NCBI GenBank assembly: GCA_002430075.1
Contig: DJBN01000049.1
Span: 29,273-34,762, forward strand
Reading direction: 5' to 3'
DNA from: Actinobacteria bacterium UBA5975
Lineage (GTDB): Bacteria; Actinomycetota; Actinomycetes; Nanopelagicales; Nanopelagicaceae
Length of the DNA stretch: 5,490 bases
Of this stretch, positions 4,819-5,490 are shown in pieces. Below the pieces are notes generated by a model. That model was not told the DNA's origin, ran no database searches, and saw only the letters and a program-made list of their open reading frames with translations. The translations under genes and the position numbers were made by a program. How positions within the stretch are numbered: the first letter of the stretch is position 1; the number at the start of each line of letters is the position of its first letter.

Positions 4819-5490
4819 TTAGAGAATTCCCGCGAATTTAACGGCTTTTTTCAATACCGTATCAAGCATCGGCTTTGTGAGCTTTCCTGTAAATGTGTTC
4901 TGCTGACTTGGGTGGTAGCTGCCGATGATCATGTAGTTAATTCCGTTATGCGAATACTTAATAGTTGAACCGTGGCCAAATTTAGTTGTGGGAATTACGT
5001 GGCCCTGTGCTTTCAGAGATTTGATAAGAACTTGCCATCCAAAGTTTCCTAGCGCGACAAAGGAGCGCACGGTGGGTGCAATGAGTTCTAGTTCGTTCAC
5101 GAAAAATGGTGCGCAGGTATCGCGCTCTTCCGTGGTGGGTTTATTTTCAGGAGGTGCGCAGCGAACGGCCATAGAGATGCGAGTCTCTTTAAGCTCTTGT
5201 CCATCATCACGTGAAGTTGAGGTAGCAATCTTTGCAATGCCGATGCGATGTAATGAACCGTAGAGCCAATCCCCCGATGAATCACCAGTGAAGATACGAC
5301 CGGTCCGGTTAGCACCATGTGCACCTGGGGCTAGTCCAACAATTAACATCTTGGGTTTTGATGAACCGAAGCCTGGAACTGGTTTACCCCAGTACTTCTG
5401 ATCTTCATACGATTTACGCTTGGTAACTGCTACTTCTTCTCGCCATTGCACCAAGCGTGGACATTGGTGGCATTTCACTATCGCCTTATC
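4819..5490 (-). CDS. Family 5 (UDGb-type) uracil-DNA glycosylase, 5' end beyond window edge
   Basis: DNA repair enzyme that removes uracil, and in characterised UDGb enzymes also other deaminated bases, starting base excision repair in the cytoplasm. Numbering from the GTG codon at 5478 as residue 1, C3, C6, C107 and C122 (CHQCPRL and RCAPPENKPTTEERDTC) are the expected ligands of a 4Fe-4S cluster. Motif 1 is GLAPGAHGANRTGRIFTGD (48-66), which lacks the catalytic Asp or Asn of families 1 and 4, as is typical of family 5. The second active-site motif is SYHPSQQNTFTGKLT (187-201) with H189. The order and spacing closely match Thermus thermophilus UDGb as I remember it. The frame stays open past the GTG to the right edge (DKAIV before KCHQC), and homologues have residues there, so the true start is probably outside the window. 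Only a few N-terminal residues seem missing. The UAA tRNA follows 31 bp downstream on the same strand. Confidence 0.93.
   Translation of the reverse strand, partial: DKAIVKCHQCPRLVQWREEVAVTKRKSYEDQKYWGKPVPGFGSSKPKMLIVGLAPGAHGANRTGRIFTGDSSGDWLYGSLHRIGIAKIATSTSRDDGQELKETRISMAVRCAPPENKPTTEERDTCAPFFVNELELIAPTVRSFVALGNFGWQVLIKSLKAQGHVIPTTKFGHGSTIKYSHNGINYMIIGSYHPSQQNTFTGKLTKPMLDTVLKKAVKFAGIL

Noticed and set aside
4988..5263. 91-codon open frame on the + strand
   Set aside because: It is antisense to the glycosylase motifs and has no supporting features.
5476..5478. GTG as the start codon of the uracil-DNA glycosylase
   Set aside because: The frame stays open to the right edge with plausible sequence before the first Cys of the Fe-S motif, and homologues have residues there. 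I treat the gene as 5' truncated by the window.

Overview
This window looks like ordinary chromosomal DNA from an actinobacterium with moderate GC. The main clues are a BI-1/YccA-type protein with the N-terminus MRSSNPVL, which I associate with actinobacterial members of that family, a family 5 (UDGb-type) uracil-DNA glycosylase, and a DHA2 exporter. The codon use is less GC-rich than in Streptomyces or Mycobacterium. A small freshwater lineage such as Nanopelagicales (acI) would fit, but that placement is inference and was not tested.

Layout. The left part (1-2452, + strand) holds two consecutive Major Facilitator Superfamily transporters. The first is a 14-helix DHA2/EmrB-QacA-type exporter cut by the left edge. 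The second is a complete 403-residue 12-helix transporter 23 bp downstream, so they probably form one operon. Everything to the right (2461-5490) is on the - strand. Reading in the direction of transcription, from the right edge, it is: a family 5 uracil-DNA glycosylase that runs off the right edge; a tRNA with anticodon UAA; a 254-nt spacer with repeats and hairpins; tRNA-Thr(CGU); an MscS-type mechanosensitive channel; and a BI-1/YccA membrane protein. The BI-1 gene and the second MFS gene converge with only 8 bp between their stop codons. The intrinsic terminator of the BI-1 transcript appears to lie inside the MFS coding sequence.

How the genes relate. The MFS pair is probably a drug or metabolite efflux unit. 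MscS (osmotic release) and BI-1/YccA (ion or pH-linked membrane protein) are neighbours with similar themes, but each seems to have its own promoter. The glycosylase (base excision repair) and the tRNAs are housekeeping genes.

I see no CRISPR array, insertion sequence, toxin-antitoxin pair or defence cassette, and no convincing new multi-gene system. The points most worth a second look are at the RNA and regulatory scale. They are the UAA tRNA without the long variable arm expected of a bacterial tRNA-Leu, a dyad on the -10 of the BI-1 promoter, two TCTGCAGA palindromes exactly 21 bp apart between tRNA-Thr and mscS, and an imperfect 20-bp repeat at 82-nt spacing between the two tRNAs.
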